From Colletotrichum lupini (Eukaryota; Ascomycota; Sordariomycetes; Glomerellales; Glomerellaceae): DNA of 64,000 nt. Both the position numbers and the translations under genes were made by a program. Location: the NCBI RefSeq assembly GCF_023278565.1, contig NC_064672.1, positions 4,898,001-4,962,000 on the forward strand, written 5' to 3'. Below, one piece after another: positions 9,566 through 22,153 of this stretch. The stretch's first letter is position 1. Every line of letters starts with the position of its first letter. The notes under the pieces are model-generated. The model did not search any database and was not told the origin of the DNA. It worked only from the letters and a program-made list of their open reading frames with translations.

Positions 9566-12430
9566 ATGCTTGTGGAGACCAATTCGATGGAATCGAAACA
9601 TTACAGCATCAGCCAGCTCTTGGCCATCCGTGGCACCAAGCTGCAATGCTTGCTCGAGCAGAGGCTGCTTGAGAATGCCAAAGAGAACCCTATCTTGAGT
9701 GCGCTATCCTCACCTTTCCGGCCTTCCAGGCCCATGACACTGCTAACCTCTTCCACAGCAGGCATCATTCGTCACAAGCGACCCCTTCCCCACCAGAGAG
9801 CTCCTCTAGTCTCTCGTGCCAACATGGAGGTCAGACAGTCCTCTTCCGGTGACTCGGAGTATCAAGCACCGGCCAAGCTTCAGGCACCTCAAGTCACTGC
9901 TCAGCTCCGTGACAAACCTGTTCGTACACTTCGTCATGTCACTGCAGACGTCAGTCAGCTTGATGGACCCGCCGGTCGACAGCTCGATGGACAAGATGCT
10001 GAGCCCGAACTCCAGCCTGAAGTGCCTTCTCAGCGACCTGTTCTCCCTGACCAGAAGCGCAAGGGTTTTGAGCAGTTCTACGAAGCCGTCCGATCTCCCA
10101 CTCACGTCCGCGTCACTGCCGGAGGCAGAATTGTCCCCAATACCCTGGATAGTTCCCACTCTTCTCCTACCGGAAAGAGCAGCAGAGAGAGAACCAGTAT
10201 GGACATCAATGGTGTACAGCCTTCCTTGGGACAAGCCTTCAACAGCCAGTTCATGCCAGGACCCCCCCTGATGGGCCCTGTTCATCCGGCCATGCAAACT
10301 ACCTTCCCAATGATGGCACCAAGCCCGAACCCCATGGTCTCTTTCAGCGGATTTGCGATGCCCCCTTTCAGCGTTGCCCAGGCTCCGGCGCAAGCACAGT
10401 TTGCCCCTCTGAATAGCGGCATGATTCCTGTCGGCAATACGAATGAGAAGAAAGATCAGAACTGCGGCGTCGTCCCCAACACTGGAGCTATGCCCATGCC
10501 TCCATTTGGTGGACAATGGTTCCTCCCACCTCATCCAATGATGCCGATGGGTATGCAATACGCTAGTGGTCCAACGTACTCTGGAGCTCCAATGATGCCC
10601 ATGGCGTTTGGTCCAATGGGCCAGCCGATGGGCCAAACGATGGGCCAGCCCATGATGTATCAGCAACCTCCTCAGCCTATGCCTACGGTAGGCGCCAGGT
10701 CCTTCACCCCCAATGCGCCGGTCGAGAGTTGCCCAGTTTCATCCATTCGACCTAGCATCATCACCAAGAACCAGCTTGCAGGCCTGCGGTCCAGTCTCAA
10801 GAAAGCAGAGGCCCAGTTGGCTTACAATCGCCACCAGATCGATGAGAAGCATATGGAAGAGTACGCCCGTCAGCTTCGTTCCGACATCGAGCACTTCGAG
10901 ATCAAGCTCAAGGGTGAACTCGCACTCGAGGACAGCACTCTTTCTCAGCGCAGCGACGCAAAGGACGCCAGTGAGGTTAAGACATCGAAGGAGTCAAAGC
11001 CGGCCGCTGCCGAGTCTCGGAAGACGCTCATGTCTGACTCTTCAGGCGATGCAGATACCAAGAACGACCCAGCTTACATCACTCGTTCGAATGTGACCGA
11101 GATGCCCAAGAACCCTCGCCATCGTAAGAGAGACAAGCTCAAGCTTGCCGTGGACACTTCGGCGGCGTCTGCTCCATACATCAATTCCACCGTATTCGCG
11201 ACCATCTCACCTGTTCCCTTCGACCCTAAGGGACATCATCAGACCAGAGAATTCGACTCACTCCACTTCCGTAAACAATCTACCGGTCTTCCTGTCTCTG
11301 CTGCTTTGGCGCCGGTTTTCCAGCCTCGCTCTGACCTTCGCCGTTCTAACGAGAACACTCCTCCTGTCTCGGCTGTGCCCAAGGCAGACAAGGAGGCTGG
11401 CGACAATGTTTTCCGTGGTATCCTGCCGAGAAACAAGGAAGAGTCTGATCGTCTCTTCTCAGGCGCCCCTCTCACGCCCGGTCTTGACGAGAAATTCGAG
11501 AGGATTATTCGTGAGAATCCTGAGTTGACAAGGGCGTACCTGGTTGGCCAGGTGCCTTTCGGCATGGATCCCAGTCCTGATATCAAAGATTACGTCTACC
11601 ACCGCCCTCTCAACCAGGAGGAGGAGATGGCCAAGCATCTCTTCTGGAGCAATGCACCTGCACACCTTCGAGTCAACTTCCCCTTCTTCGACGGTAGGAG
11701 CTTCTATTTGCCGTCGCCCGAGAAGCCACCTAATCGCGAAGTCAGCGATGGACGCTCAGCTGCACGGCTCGAGGAAAAGTATCGCCGCGCGATCAAGGGG
11801 GACAAGAATCCTTTTGCCGCCTTGGAGAGACTGACCGGCCCAAACATGGAGCAAGCAGTGAAGGAGCTGAAGAGAGACACCAAGTCAGACAACATCACCT
11901 CGCCCATGAAGCGCCGCAACAAGTCTCGCCCTGTTGCCCACTTCAACAGCCAAGGCCTTGACAAATCGAAGGACAGCACGATCTCGTCGGACAACGCCAT
12001 CGAGTCCGACTCCGAGAGAGCCTACTTCAACTCGTGGTCAGTTGCAACCTCCACCAAGCTTCATGCATCATACTTACTAACTTGACAGCAGCGTTCGTAC
12101 TTGGTCGGAGAAAGTCACCGCGTCTGCGACTGCTCTTCCGGGAGCTGTCACTTCGGAGAATGCCCAAGGCTATCTTCCCCAGTATGCCATCGGCCATGCC
12201 GCAGCCTCCTTGTCGCCCGCCATCGCCAACACTGCAAACCAGTCTACCCGCCTGTCACCTTCCAAGCTGAATGACAACGGCAAACTAGATGCTGGTCAGA
12301 GCTTGCTTGTCGCATCGGCTGATGGTCGCGTTGAGAATCAACCTCCCGGCCTTTCCATTGTGAGTAAAGTCCACTGACTGGGCTCGTAATGGTGGTAAAG
12401 CTGACTGAATAACTCTAGCGAATCAAGTGA
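9566..12430 (+). CDS. Low-complexity protein with N-terminal eIF4E-binding-type motif (four exons, 897 aa)
   Basis: Exons 9566-9698, 9759-12036, 12089-12359 and 12419-12430 join in frame to 897 residues. Introns are 60, 52 and 59 nt, with gctaac or ctaac branch sites in the first two; the first is a multiple of three, so its frame stays open. Residues 13-19, YSISQLL, fit the eIF4E-binding consensus Y-x4-L-hydrophobic at the place where it occurs in yeast Caf20 and Eap1. A Pro/Met/Gln-rich region lies at about 209-355, a predicted coiled coil at about 384-432, and the rest is charged and disordered with blocks such as FERIIRENPEL and FFDGRSFYLPSPE. This suggests a translational repressor or RNA-granule scaffold of the Eap1/4E-T type, by inference from motif and composition only. 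The last exon codes for just three residues and the stop. Confidence 0.8.
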
Positions 12431-13617
12431 AGCATCTCGGCCACAACGCCATTGGCATCTTCTTACTCTACTATGGTTACGAAAACGCGTTTTAAACACT
12501 TGTACGGATTATTTTGAGACACTCAGTGCTATGGCGGCTTCCAATATCAAGGCATCGATTCCGAGTATTCAGGAGCCGTCGGCGTCATGTTTTGAGAAAG
12601 TGATTCTCAATACACAGCTTGTGCAACTCGGCCTTGGTACAGTACTCTCTAAAAGGAAGGTGGAGGATTGATTGCATGGTTCATGAAGACCGAATTAGTC
12701 AGGTTATGTTAGCATTAATGACCCCAGTTCACACACGGTTCACACACTGTTTTTCACATTAGTGAGGTGACATTTCGATGTGTTTTAGTCATGTGTGATG
12801 CTTAAACATTCTTGATATATTGAGAAACTGCTAACTGAGCATAAAAAGCTGAACAGGAGATATCATGTATCTCACCATCAAATTCCCAGCCTCATGGACA
12901 AAGCTCAGTGAAAATCTTCGGGCGAGTGGAGAGGCGGTGATTCCACCTCTTCCGGGGGTTACTCTTCGCCAGTCGTATACCTCGAAAACCATGGATTTGT
13001 AGTTAACGCGGAGATATCCTAGCGGGATTTATAGAGTCACATGTGCGACCTACCGTTGAAGAACGTTCCAAATTCATGTAGGGGAACTCATGTTCTTGCC
13101 AGTCAACAGCAACAAATAGGTTAGCATGGTCACGGGGTGATGTAGCAAGAGACATCACCGCCTCCCTAGGGCGGAAGGGGACGGTGGTGGCTTCGGGAGG
13201 ACCTCCCATGGAGCATCTCACGGGTTTGAAGACGTGAGGTGGCCATTGAGAAAACGAAATTTCTCGATTTCATTTTCTAGAACTTTTTGTTGCCTTTTTA
13301 GCCTTGTTTCCCTCGTGCTTTTCTTTTCCCTTTCCAGGCAAAATGTGGTTATCTGCCGTTGCCAAAACGCGTCAATAGGTCCTGTCGTGAAAAACGCCGT
13401 CGAAGATGTGGATATCGTTGTCATGTCCCGCCGCCGCCGTTTTATTGAAGATTGTACCGGTTCCCTTGAACTGCCGCTTTTGGATGTTTGGTCGTTTAGC
13501 TCCTCCAACCCGTCGTGAGTGAAGGCTCGATTGTTGTAATCAAGCCCCCGTCACTTGAGAAGGAGAAGGAAGTCATTGATTCATGACGATTGAGACCGAA
13601 GAGAGTGAGGAAGAGAT
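12431..13617. other. Intergenic, convergent 3' ends
   Basis: About 1.2 kb between the convergent 3' ends of the eIF4E-binding-type gene and RPL26. Open frames on both strands at 13000-13520 have no motif, are Ser/Arg-rich and contradict each other, so I call none. 3' UTRs probably occupy both ends. Confidence 0.4.
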
Positions 13618-14161
13618 TTAGGCGGTAGCCTTGGACTTGACGCGGAGCTCGCGGCCGATCTTGGTGCGCTCAAGGATGGACTCGCGGTCCTTGTCGAGCT
13701 TGAGCTTGTTGATGACGACGTTGGAGGGGTGGATGCCGAGGGGGACGGACTGGCCGGAGGTCTTCTCGCGGGTGACGCGCTCGACGTGGATGACGTACTT
13801 GAGGCGGTAGACGGAGGTGACCTTGCCCTCGCGGCCCTTGTTGGCGCCACGGACGATGGTGACCTCGTCGTCCTTGCGGACGGGGATGGAGCGGACCTTT
13901 TGGGGTGTTAGAACAAAAGAGTCCCGGGTAGGATTGAAAACCGTTATGAGTCAAGACATACGTTGTACTTCTCGCGGAGCTCCTTGGAGAGAGGGGCGCT
14001 CATGATGACACGACGGGTGCTGGAGGGGGCACCGAAGTGAGCCGCGCGCGACTTGCGGCGGGAGGAGGAGATGTCTGTTTCGCAGCAAAGTCAGTAAACC
14101 GTCTCAATTACCATCATCAGAAACGTTAAGAAGAACACTCACTCTGGTTAACCTTGGTCAT
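13618..14161 (-). CDS. rpl26: 60S ribosomal protein uL24 (RPL26)
   Basis: Exons 14161-14143, 14074-13962 and 13896-13618 on the minus strand encode 136 residues. The protein carries the eukaryotic uL24/L26 hallmarks in order: [51 protein letters not shown] (KOW motif, RNA binding), [20 protein letters not shown] and [20 protein letters not shown]. uL24 sits near the polypeptide exit tunnel of the large subunit and binds 25S rRNA domain I. The first exon has only 19 nt, typical of fungal ribosomal protein genes, whose introns cluster near the start. GC-rich preferred codons are heavily used, as expected for high expression. The introns have gtgagt and gtatgt donors. Confidence 0.97.
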
Positions 14162-15169
14162 CTTGGCTGCGTTAGTACAAACGTCGTTTGGTTGGAAAGG
14201 GAATTTCGGTGAGGTTGGGCGTCGCAGAGAAAAGTCGAGCAAGTAGAAGCACGTCCAGCGAAAAAAAAGTTTTGGCAGGATGGGGTGGTTCGGCCGTTGT
14301 GGGCTGCAAATTGGAGAGACCCACGTGACTTAGGTCTTGGTTGAAAAAATTACACTGGTGAGGTGGTCCTAGCTCCTGCCGGGCTGCAGGAGAGGAAAAA
14401 GTTCAAAGGCCGGGCGGACTTGGAGCTCAATCGGCCGAGACCGGGATTCCGCGGTGTTGCTGATAAGATAAGGCGCATCTCTGAGGAGCCGTGAGAGATA
14501 TCTTCCGCGATGCTCAAGGTAAGGTAGGGGGAAATTGCGTAGAAGGTTTGCAACAAAAGCAAAAGGCATCGGCAGGCCCGAAAAGACATAATTTGACGAT
14601 GTTACACGTGGTCAGAAATGGGGGCTTTCAAGTACTCAAGCTTCCTGTTACTTTCCCTCCAACTGATGACCATAGTGAACAAATCTGGGAGTACCTATAT
14701 CTCTAGCCCAGGCATCAAGAACCATTGTCTCTTGTTCTAGACTAATGCCAGGCCGTTCTAGTGCGGAATTGAGGCATTGATACTTCCCCCTTTTTATCTC
14801 ATGTGAGGTAGTGAGCGAGGTTTCTCTGAATAGGTACCTCACTCACTAAACATTATTCTGTACAGATACTTCTTCATCACCAGGTGACAGTAGCGAGCCA
14901 GTGAAGAATGAACAATGTACAATAGATCTATATGCCGCCTTTACCACAGTCATGAGAATACAATAGCTCTTTTCAACGCCTGGTGGTATGCTCTCCCCCA
15001 ATGGGGTATACAGTAGTAGTTGTACAAGCTTGACCAACGAGGTCTAGAGGGGCCTTTTTATACAAGTAGGATTTGAGGTAGAACACGTCGTCAGAGTGGG
15101 GAACATGGTGTGTATGGTGTGTAGATGTAGAGCGTCTCGTCCGTGAATAGTGAACATGGACTGCTCTTT
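14162..15169. promoter_or_regulatory. Promoter region of RPL26 and 3' flank of COX11
   Basis: About 1 kb upstream of RPL26 on the minus strand and downstream of COX11. There is no credible coding frame. It must contain the ribosomal-protein promoter, but I cannot assign specific factor sites with confidence. Confidence 0.35.
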
Positions 15170-16255
15170 TTAGTTGCTCGCAAACGGCGTAGGCGCCTTG
15201 AACTTGCCGTTGTCGTCGTACTTGGCCTCTGTAATCACGCGGTCAGCGACCCAATCACCTACTATCCTCATCCCCCAATCTCCCGCAGAAGAACGACAAG
15301 AGAAGAAGCAGCAGAGAGCAAAACTTACTGAAGAACGTATAATTCAACGTCACAGTCTCAATACCACGCATATTCACATCATTCACAATATCCGGATCCA
15401 AATAAAAGAAAACCGGCATATCCACTGTCTCGCCCGCATTCAACCTCTGCTCCTCGAAGCAGAAGCACTGAATCTTGCTGAAGTACGGCGCCACCTGACC
15501 GGGTGTGACGCTGTAGGTTGCGACACCGATAATGTCCTGGTCCGAGTTGTTCGTCGCCGTGTAAAAGGCCAGCGCCGTCTCGCCGGGGAGCACGCGCACC
15601 TCGCGCTGCTGCGGGGTGAACTTCCAGGGGAGGATGTCCGAGACGGACGAGTTGAAGGTGACGCGGATGCGCGGGGCCGTCGTCACGGGGACGAGGCGCG
15701 CGGCGAGGCCGTCTTCGCTGTAGTCCACGTCCGGGCCGTGGGCGCGGACGGGTTGGCCGCCCCAGCCTGTTGTTTGGCAGATCTGTGGAGGGGGTGAAGA
15801 GTATGGGTTAGCCGTCTGCAATGTTTCTCCTCGTATTGAAGGGGTCGCTGAGGGTCGGGAGGGAGGAAAAGAAGCGCACCATCTTGTAGAGAGGCACGGA
15901 GCCGTATGAAAGGGCGACTGTCCCGAGAATGACGCTGAGTGTGTAGTACCTGGAGCGCAAAACCACTTTAGCCCAACGGTACTCTTGAGTCTCAATACCA
16001 ATTGCTCTCTTACGCTGTCGTAGCATTCTTGCGTTTATAGTGCGCATGGATCTGCTCCATTGAAGGCGCACCGCCGAAGCTGGGCCCGTTTTGCTGCTGC
16101 TTCGGCGAAGGCGTCGTCGATGCCGCTCGGCGGCCGGCTGGGGGCATCCGCAGGTTGCGCGGCGCTGGACGGACGGCGTGCTGGCAGAAGAAGCAGCTCC
16201 ATTTCTGTGTCGACTGCGAGGATATGCGCCACGGGAGGCGCGGGAGGGCGTTCAT
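15170..16255 (-). CDS. COX11: Cytochrome c oxidase assembly protein COX11
   Basis: Minus-strand exons 16255-16014, 15949-15880, 15782-15329 and 15228-15170 join in frame to 274 residues. Cox11 is an inner-membrane copper chaperone that delivers copper to the CuB site of Cox1. The N-terminus is Arg/Ser-rich without acidic residues, fitting a mitochondrial presequence. A transmembrane helix lies at about 85-105 (YTLSVILGTVALSYGSVPLY). The conserved CQTTGWGG follows, then an immunoglobulin-like domain with the copper-binding motif CFCF in IQCFCFEEQ, and the NAGETVDMPVFFYLDP and NYTFF blocks. Exon ends and the final KFKAPTPFASN agree with the family length. All key residues are present and the gene looks functional. 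Confidence 0.97.
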
Positions 16256-16709
16256 GGTCGCGAACGCGGGTGTGAAAGTTGAGGGTTGAGACCGTGAGGT
16301 TGTTGTCGGGAATGTTGCGCCGAATCGTTCAACGATGTCATGCCATTTCGCATTTCATCGGGATTTGGGGAACCGACCTAGCTCTAGCTTGCTGGCAGCG
16401 GGCGGTCCCCGAGAGGCCGGGACGGGCGGGGTGGTTGTTCCGCCCCCGGGCATTGGTTGGCTGGCTTATAGGGGTCTCTGCACTCTATTCCCGCTGAAGA
16501 GCCCTGTTTAATGAGCAATAACAACCTAATGCAGTTAGATGCCGTAAGGAATTCCAACGCAAACGAGAATGGGCGAACGCTGCAGTCCATGGGGGCTGCC
16601 TTAGTATTAGATGTTTTGTCGATTATTTACTATTATTTCCACCGGCTTGATGCTGTTGATCTCGTCAAGCCATACGAAGCAGTTTAACGCCAAGTGCCAT
16701 CACGCCGGT

Positions 16710-18421
16710 TCAGGCAGCTTTGCCACTCTTCAAAGACCTCCTCCACCCATTTCGACGTCCGTAAATTGCAGTCTCAGCTGCGCCTGCCGCTCTCTCCAGT
16801 ACTCTAATGACAAACACCTGAAACAAAAGGATGACGAGTCGTACCAGCAAGTCGGCAAGCCCCAAAGACGGTTTCCTCCCTCGGCTATACGTAGAGTCGA
16901 CAAATTGGAATGGGAGTTTGGCATAGAGGTGGTCCTGTGCGGCATGTAGTCCACTGCTGAAGGCATCCTCATGGAAACCATACTTTGTCCAGGCCCCCGC
17001 GTAACTGATACCCCTCTTGTTCTGGATGCGTGGAAGAAGCTTCTGTGCTCGGACGGCGGCAGGAGTGTAGAGAGGATGACGGTATGTGAATGACGCCTGG
17101 ATCGTGTCTGGGTTCGGCTGGTGCAGGGGGTTCATCGTGACGAGGACGTCTCCGAAGGTCTCCCTGGGGATATGCTGAATGATGTTCATGTTGTAGGTCA
17201 ACGAAACCTGGTCGATGTTCTGCTTGCCAGTGGAGGGCGATGATAGGGTCAGGTAATTCCAACTAGACCATGCCTTCTCAGACGCTGGCATATGTGTAAT
17301 ATCGGAATGGAGGATGACCGAGTTCTCGGAAGTTTGGAAAGCGGAAAGAATCTCCTTCTCCTCAGGCGTGGCTGATCCCTCGATAATTCTCAAGGCCTGG
17401 TCTCCGTGCGTCGCCAAGATAACATGGTCGTAAACGTCGGACTTGCCGTTGTGGGTGTGAACACGAACTCTGCCGTCCTCCTCGCTGGTGACTTGAGTGA
17501 CCTGCGTGTTAAGGAAAAGGTGATTTGACGGGAATCCGCTCATGACAGCATCAATGTAGGATTTGCCGCACTTTTTCAATGTGAGCCACTCCGGTCTTGT
17601 CGCGACCGTTGACAGGAGATGATGGTTCCACCTAGCCTTTATTAGTACTACGCCTCGATCGCGGACAATGACACTCACATGAAGCGAACCAGAGTGACAG
17701 CTGGGAAGTTCAACGTGCACTTATCCGGGCTTGTGCTCCATACGGCGGCGGTCATAGGAATTAGGTAGTCGTCCCTGAATGCATCTGAGTAGCCTTCTCT
17801 CTCGAGGTACTCGCCGATCGTTTCCTCTCTCTTGCCTCCTTTGCTATATCCGTTCATCGCAGCGGCATCGTTCTCATCCTCCGCCATCAACAAGTCCAGT
17901 GCAAATTGGTTGAAACGAATGATGTCGAAGATCATCCTCCACATCCGCGGCGAGAAGATGTTTTTCCTCTGAGCGAAGATGGAATCTAGACTTTTACCAG
18001 CCCATTCGAATAAGCCATGGTCACGAGTGACGCCAAATGTCATCTCGGTCGGGACGGTGTCCACCTTGACCCTCTTCAAGAAGTTGATAAAGTTTGCTGA
18101 GCTTCATGTAAGTCAGAGGCTCATGATGGCTGATGTAGAGGACCTACGATATGTGGCGGTGTTGAGGACGATAAAGCCGGTGTCGACGCGAGTCTCATAT
18201 TTGCCGTTCTTCCAAGTCACCGTATTTGTGTGTCCTCCTAGCCTTGATGAGGCCTCGTACATATAAACGTCATGGTAGCTTCGGTTGAGAGCCCAGAGAG
18301 CCGCGATACCGGCGGCTCCACTGCCGACGACGGCAACCTTCTTCCTAAACCTTGGGTCAATAGGAGAGCCCACGGAGCCACGAGAGCCTATTGATTCCAG
18401 AGACGGTGGTCGTCGGGACAT
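16710..18421 (-). CDS. FAD-dependent amine-oxidase-like protein (three exons, 537 aa)
   Basis: Minus-strand exons 18421-18148, 18096-17679 and 17631-16710 give 537 residues in frame. The Rossmann signature VAVVGSGAAGIAAL at about residue 29, followed by YEASSRLGGHTNTV, marks an FAD-binding NAD(P)-linked or amine-oxidase fold. TYPNFINFLKRV is formed across the first junction. Further family blocks are EMTFGVTRDHGLFEWAG, HVILATHGDQAL and GISYAGAWTKYGFHEDAF, the last being the C-terminal FAD contact. The pattern fits the predicted NAD/FAD-binding protein group COG2907. A hydrophobic stretch near residue 490 (LLVRLVILLFQVFVIRVLE) suggests attachment to a membrane. The substrate is unknown. In some bacteria such genes lie beside cyclopropane-fatty-acid synthase genes; no such neighbour is seen here. 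Confidence 0.9.
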
Positions 18422-21400
18422 TATGCAAGAGATACGAGGATGAACGTTGAGAAATGGGAGGTTTGTGGATGTTCCTGAACAAAGCCACTGGACGTCTGTC
18501 GCGCGAGGGCGCAGGTTTACAATGCTACAGTAGCATATAAAGATACGGCAAGAAGAATCGGGGAGGCCGGTAACAGCTCTCTATCCAGGATGGAATGACG
18601 GCGGGCAGGAAGAGGGGAATTTTCAGACGCAAGCCACGGACGACGATTTGGGGAAAGAGAACAATGGTTCGCACATGCTTCCAGCAAGCCAACCTCACAC
18701 CTTGTCTCTGTGACTGACACCCCGCCCCAGGTTCAGGAAGGGGAGCACAAAAAGTCTCAAGTTGGCGGAGGCAACATTGGTACGCAAGTAGGGTACATCT
18801 GCGCCTGTAGCACCACCACCACCACCACCACCACCACTTGGCTGGGCTGGGCTCCGGACCAGTGCGCTTACTAGTGCTGCAATTCATGCAGCTGAAGGGA
18901 TGGAACGGATTCAAACAGGTAGCGTTCTTTGGGGCTGTGGTAGTGGCAGCAGCTGTGTGTGCGTAACATACGAGGTATGTGGGTGTAGGGATGAATGCGG
19001 TGTGTAGGCCGAGAGCGAAGGAAACCAGAGCTCAGTGAGACAAGCGGAGAAACAAAACGTACAGCGGCTGACCTGGCGGCATCTTGACCTCTGGTCTCTG
19101 TTTCTGAGGATGTGATGAGAGTCTGGTGGAGTCTCTCGAGAGAGGGAGCTCAGCTCTGGAGCAAGCAATGATCGACACGTGGCTGCCGGTAGCAAGGGCC
19201 GCAAAGAGATAGGTAATGCGAGGCGCAGGAGACAAGGAATTAGATAGAGCTGGAGCTCGAGCTTGAGCTTGAGTAGATAGGACCCTTTCTAAACCTTGGG
19301 ATAAGTTTCCGGTGCGAAAATCGATGACAAGAAGGGAGGGGAAAAAAAGGTGAGACGGGCATGGAAAGACGTCGGCAGGTGTGTTCGGCCGGCTGATCAC
19401 GATGCGATGAAACGAAACTCAGCTCTTGCCGGAGTTCCCACGCGCAATGACGCTTGCATTGGGACACCCCTGCACCTGATCCTTCTGCGTCTGCTGCGTC
19501 CCCAGCTCTTTTCCCCAGCCCCCCTTGTCTTGCCGGACTTCAGCTATCGCTTGATGGTTCACGATCCAAAACGCCACAAGTGGCTAGACATTTTATTTCA
19601 TTTTTCCGAGAAGAGGCTGAAGATTCGAGACGACATCTGCAAATTCAACGCTCGGAATTTGATGGTTTAGACGCTTCATTTGGATGAACGCATGCTCGTG
19701 GAGAGTGAGGCTGGCGACAACAGACGAGAAGGCCTTTCCTGAAATTTAAGTTACCTAGCTTTCAACTTGCCGTTCATCAAGGCAATCGTTTTGCGGAAAG
19801 AAGAAGGCCGCGATAAAGGCGTGCCGTTATTCTCACGACGAAAAGTTGATTTGGACCTCTCGGGCAGCTTTACCAGCCAAAGCAATCATTTCGACGCAGA
19901 TTTTTCAATGCGTATCACGATCACCGCGTCACTATGGAATCCAGTACGGATGATAACGTTCAGGAATTCCAGTTCGCAATGGCGCCGCTACACGATTTTT
20001 TCACAGAATTGTCAGTAGTGGAACTTCTTCCCCACTGCCAGAGACCAGCCCCAGCAAGCAATGAAAAAGAGAAAAAAACAGGCCTGTCAGACGTCCGTCG
20101 ACACCCACCCTGACCGTGCGCCCAAGGGCAAGACCACAATCAGGGACGAGATCATCACCGCTCTCTATACAGCAACCTTTACAGGAGGCCGCCCTCCTTG
20201 CGGAGGGTGCGAGAGCAACCAGAGTTCTTCACTCTAGGGTGTCGAGGATATCAATCATCAACCAGGGTGGGATCTGTAGCTCCTTTAGGGAACCAAGAGT
20301 AGGTCGAATACTATAGAAATGATTCTCTGAAGTATTGTCGACATGAAGAAAAAAGAAGAAAAAAAGCCTAAGATTCGCGGTGGAAGGTCGCCCTTATATA
20401 GATTTCTCCAACGACCGGTTCGGCGCACGGGCCAGGGGCCGTTAGAGTGGGTTTTTGGTGGGCTTTGCTGCCTGCGGTGGGCGACGACGGCTGAAATTTT
20501 CGACAAATGGCTGGTCACCGCCCAGACTTTTTGTGATTTTGCCGCTTTTCGGTGAAGGAGTAGTCTGCGTGAAGAAACTTCCTTCCTCATCTCGCGGGCG
20601 CTGCGCAATAAGGACTTGCGCGCAGAGCTTTTCGTAGATTTAGTCCTTAGAGAGAGGTCTTTTCCCACGGCTTTAACTTCTTCTGTCAATGTGCATGAGT
20701 ATTATTTCACAAAGGCATGGTAGACGCACCCTGTGCTAGGCAGATATCCCGATCTCTTCGCGGAGCTACTTTGAGATACCTCGTGGCTCACGTGAACACG
20801 CATTCAAAATCACATGGAAGGCTTTGACGCGCGGTCAAGTAGGTCTTCGTGGTTCGGGCAATATTACATTACGTTGCTCAGGTAAGGTACCTGGACGTGA
20901 GACGCATCGGACTGCAAAAACCGGCAGGCACCAAGCCTTCACGAGTGCAGCAGCCGAAGCCTGAAATCTGTTGCCATTCAGCACCTCAGTTTAAGATATG
21001 GCAAGCTGTCTCGTGGACCATCTTCAGGCTTTCACCTGCTGACGCGCTGCTTGCGGAAATACCTGAGCAAGGCAGACAGAGGCGTACCGAGTAATCATGG
21101 CTCCTAGGCATCATTCATGTGGACTATGGATGTGCTTGAGCCCCATAATATCTCACAGACGAGGTCTTTGATACGGCTCTCTAGACAGAAAAGTACCAAG
21201 GTACAGTACCTCGGATTGTATTTAGATGGGCAGCGCACAGAAATTTAGATCAGGCCAAAAGCGTGCAGTTTAAGCCTATTAGGCCATTTAAGGTAGTGTC
21301 AAGTTATCACAAGGCCAATGATTGACGACGAAAGTATGTCGAGCACTCAACGGGATCGGAAAACGGTAGTACGAGTCCCCAATTCTTAAAAGCGCCGTGA

Positions 21401-22153
21401 CAGTTTTTCAACTGCCATCAGTCTACCCGGCTTAAGTTCAACTCCACGTCCAAGTACGAGAGACACATAAATGCATTTCCAGACTGGCGACGCGGAGCCG
21501 GTTTCTTCTAGAGCCGGGGGTTTCAACTTTGAAGAAGAAAAAGAAGAAGAGGGAAACGAAGTTCTGCGCCGACCGATTTCTCATAAAAAGACCAGCCTGC
21601 GGGTGGGGGACGCGGAAGCCGGGCGCATGGGCCATGCCTATCACGTGTCTCCTCACTGAAATGGCGACCTTATTCTGCTGTAGTACAGAGTGCCGTTGCT
21701 GAGGTAAGGCACCACGACACCTTAATGAGTGTGTGTCCACTCAAGGCCCAGTGGCTGGAGCCCAGCGTCTCGTTGCATCCGATTGGTGCACCAGCCACCC
21801 GGGAGGAATGATGTCGCCAAGCCCGGTCCTGACTTACGCATACACCTCCGTACTCCATGCGACCAAGTACATTCATTAAGACCAACAATCCACTCGCCCT
21901 TGACCGTTTTCGGCATTGATCCAACTACCACCCCGACGAACCCGCAGTGACGACCATCAATCTTGTGATACCCAACGAAGCCAAACTCTCACAGCTCGTC
22001 TACAGCCTTCCCGACGAGGAGTGCCCCCATCCTCTCACTCGATCCCTTCTATCGCCCTCCTGAAGGCGAAAGGTCACCAACGACATCTCCCGCCAACTTT
22101 CTAAAAACCACCCGACCAACGAACCTTTCCACCTCCCCAATCCCGCCGCCACC
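18422..22153. other. Long divergent intergenic region
   Basis: This 3.7 kb lies between the divergently transcribed amine-oxidase-like gene and VTI1. It contains the (CAC)9 tract and several short frames of Ser/Arg/Pro-rich composition, none with a family motif. An unannotated multi-exon or non-coding gene could be hidden here, but I see no support for one. The final 0.3 kb before 22154 is CA/CT-rich, as expected for the VTI1 leader. Confidence 0.4.
18811..18837. repeat. (CAC)9 trinucleotide microsatellite
   Basis: Nine uninterrupted CAC units lie about 0.4 kb upstream of the amine-oxidase-like gene. No coding frame is supported across the tract, so it is probably non-coding and length-variable between isolates. 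Confidence 0.9.

Noticed and set aside
13218..13518. Small genes on either strand between the eIF4E-binding-type gene and RPL26
   Set aside because: The two frames overlap on opposite strands, show no codon bias and have no motif.
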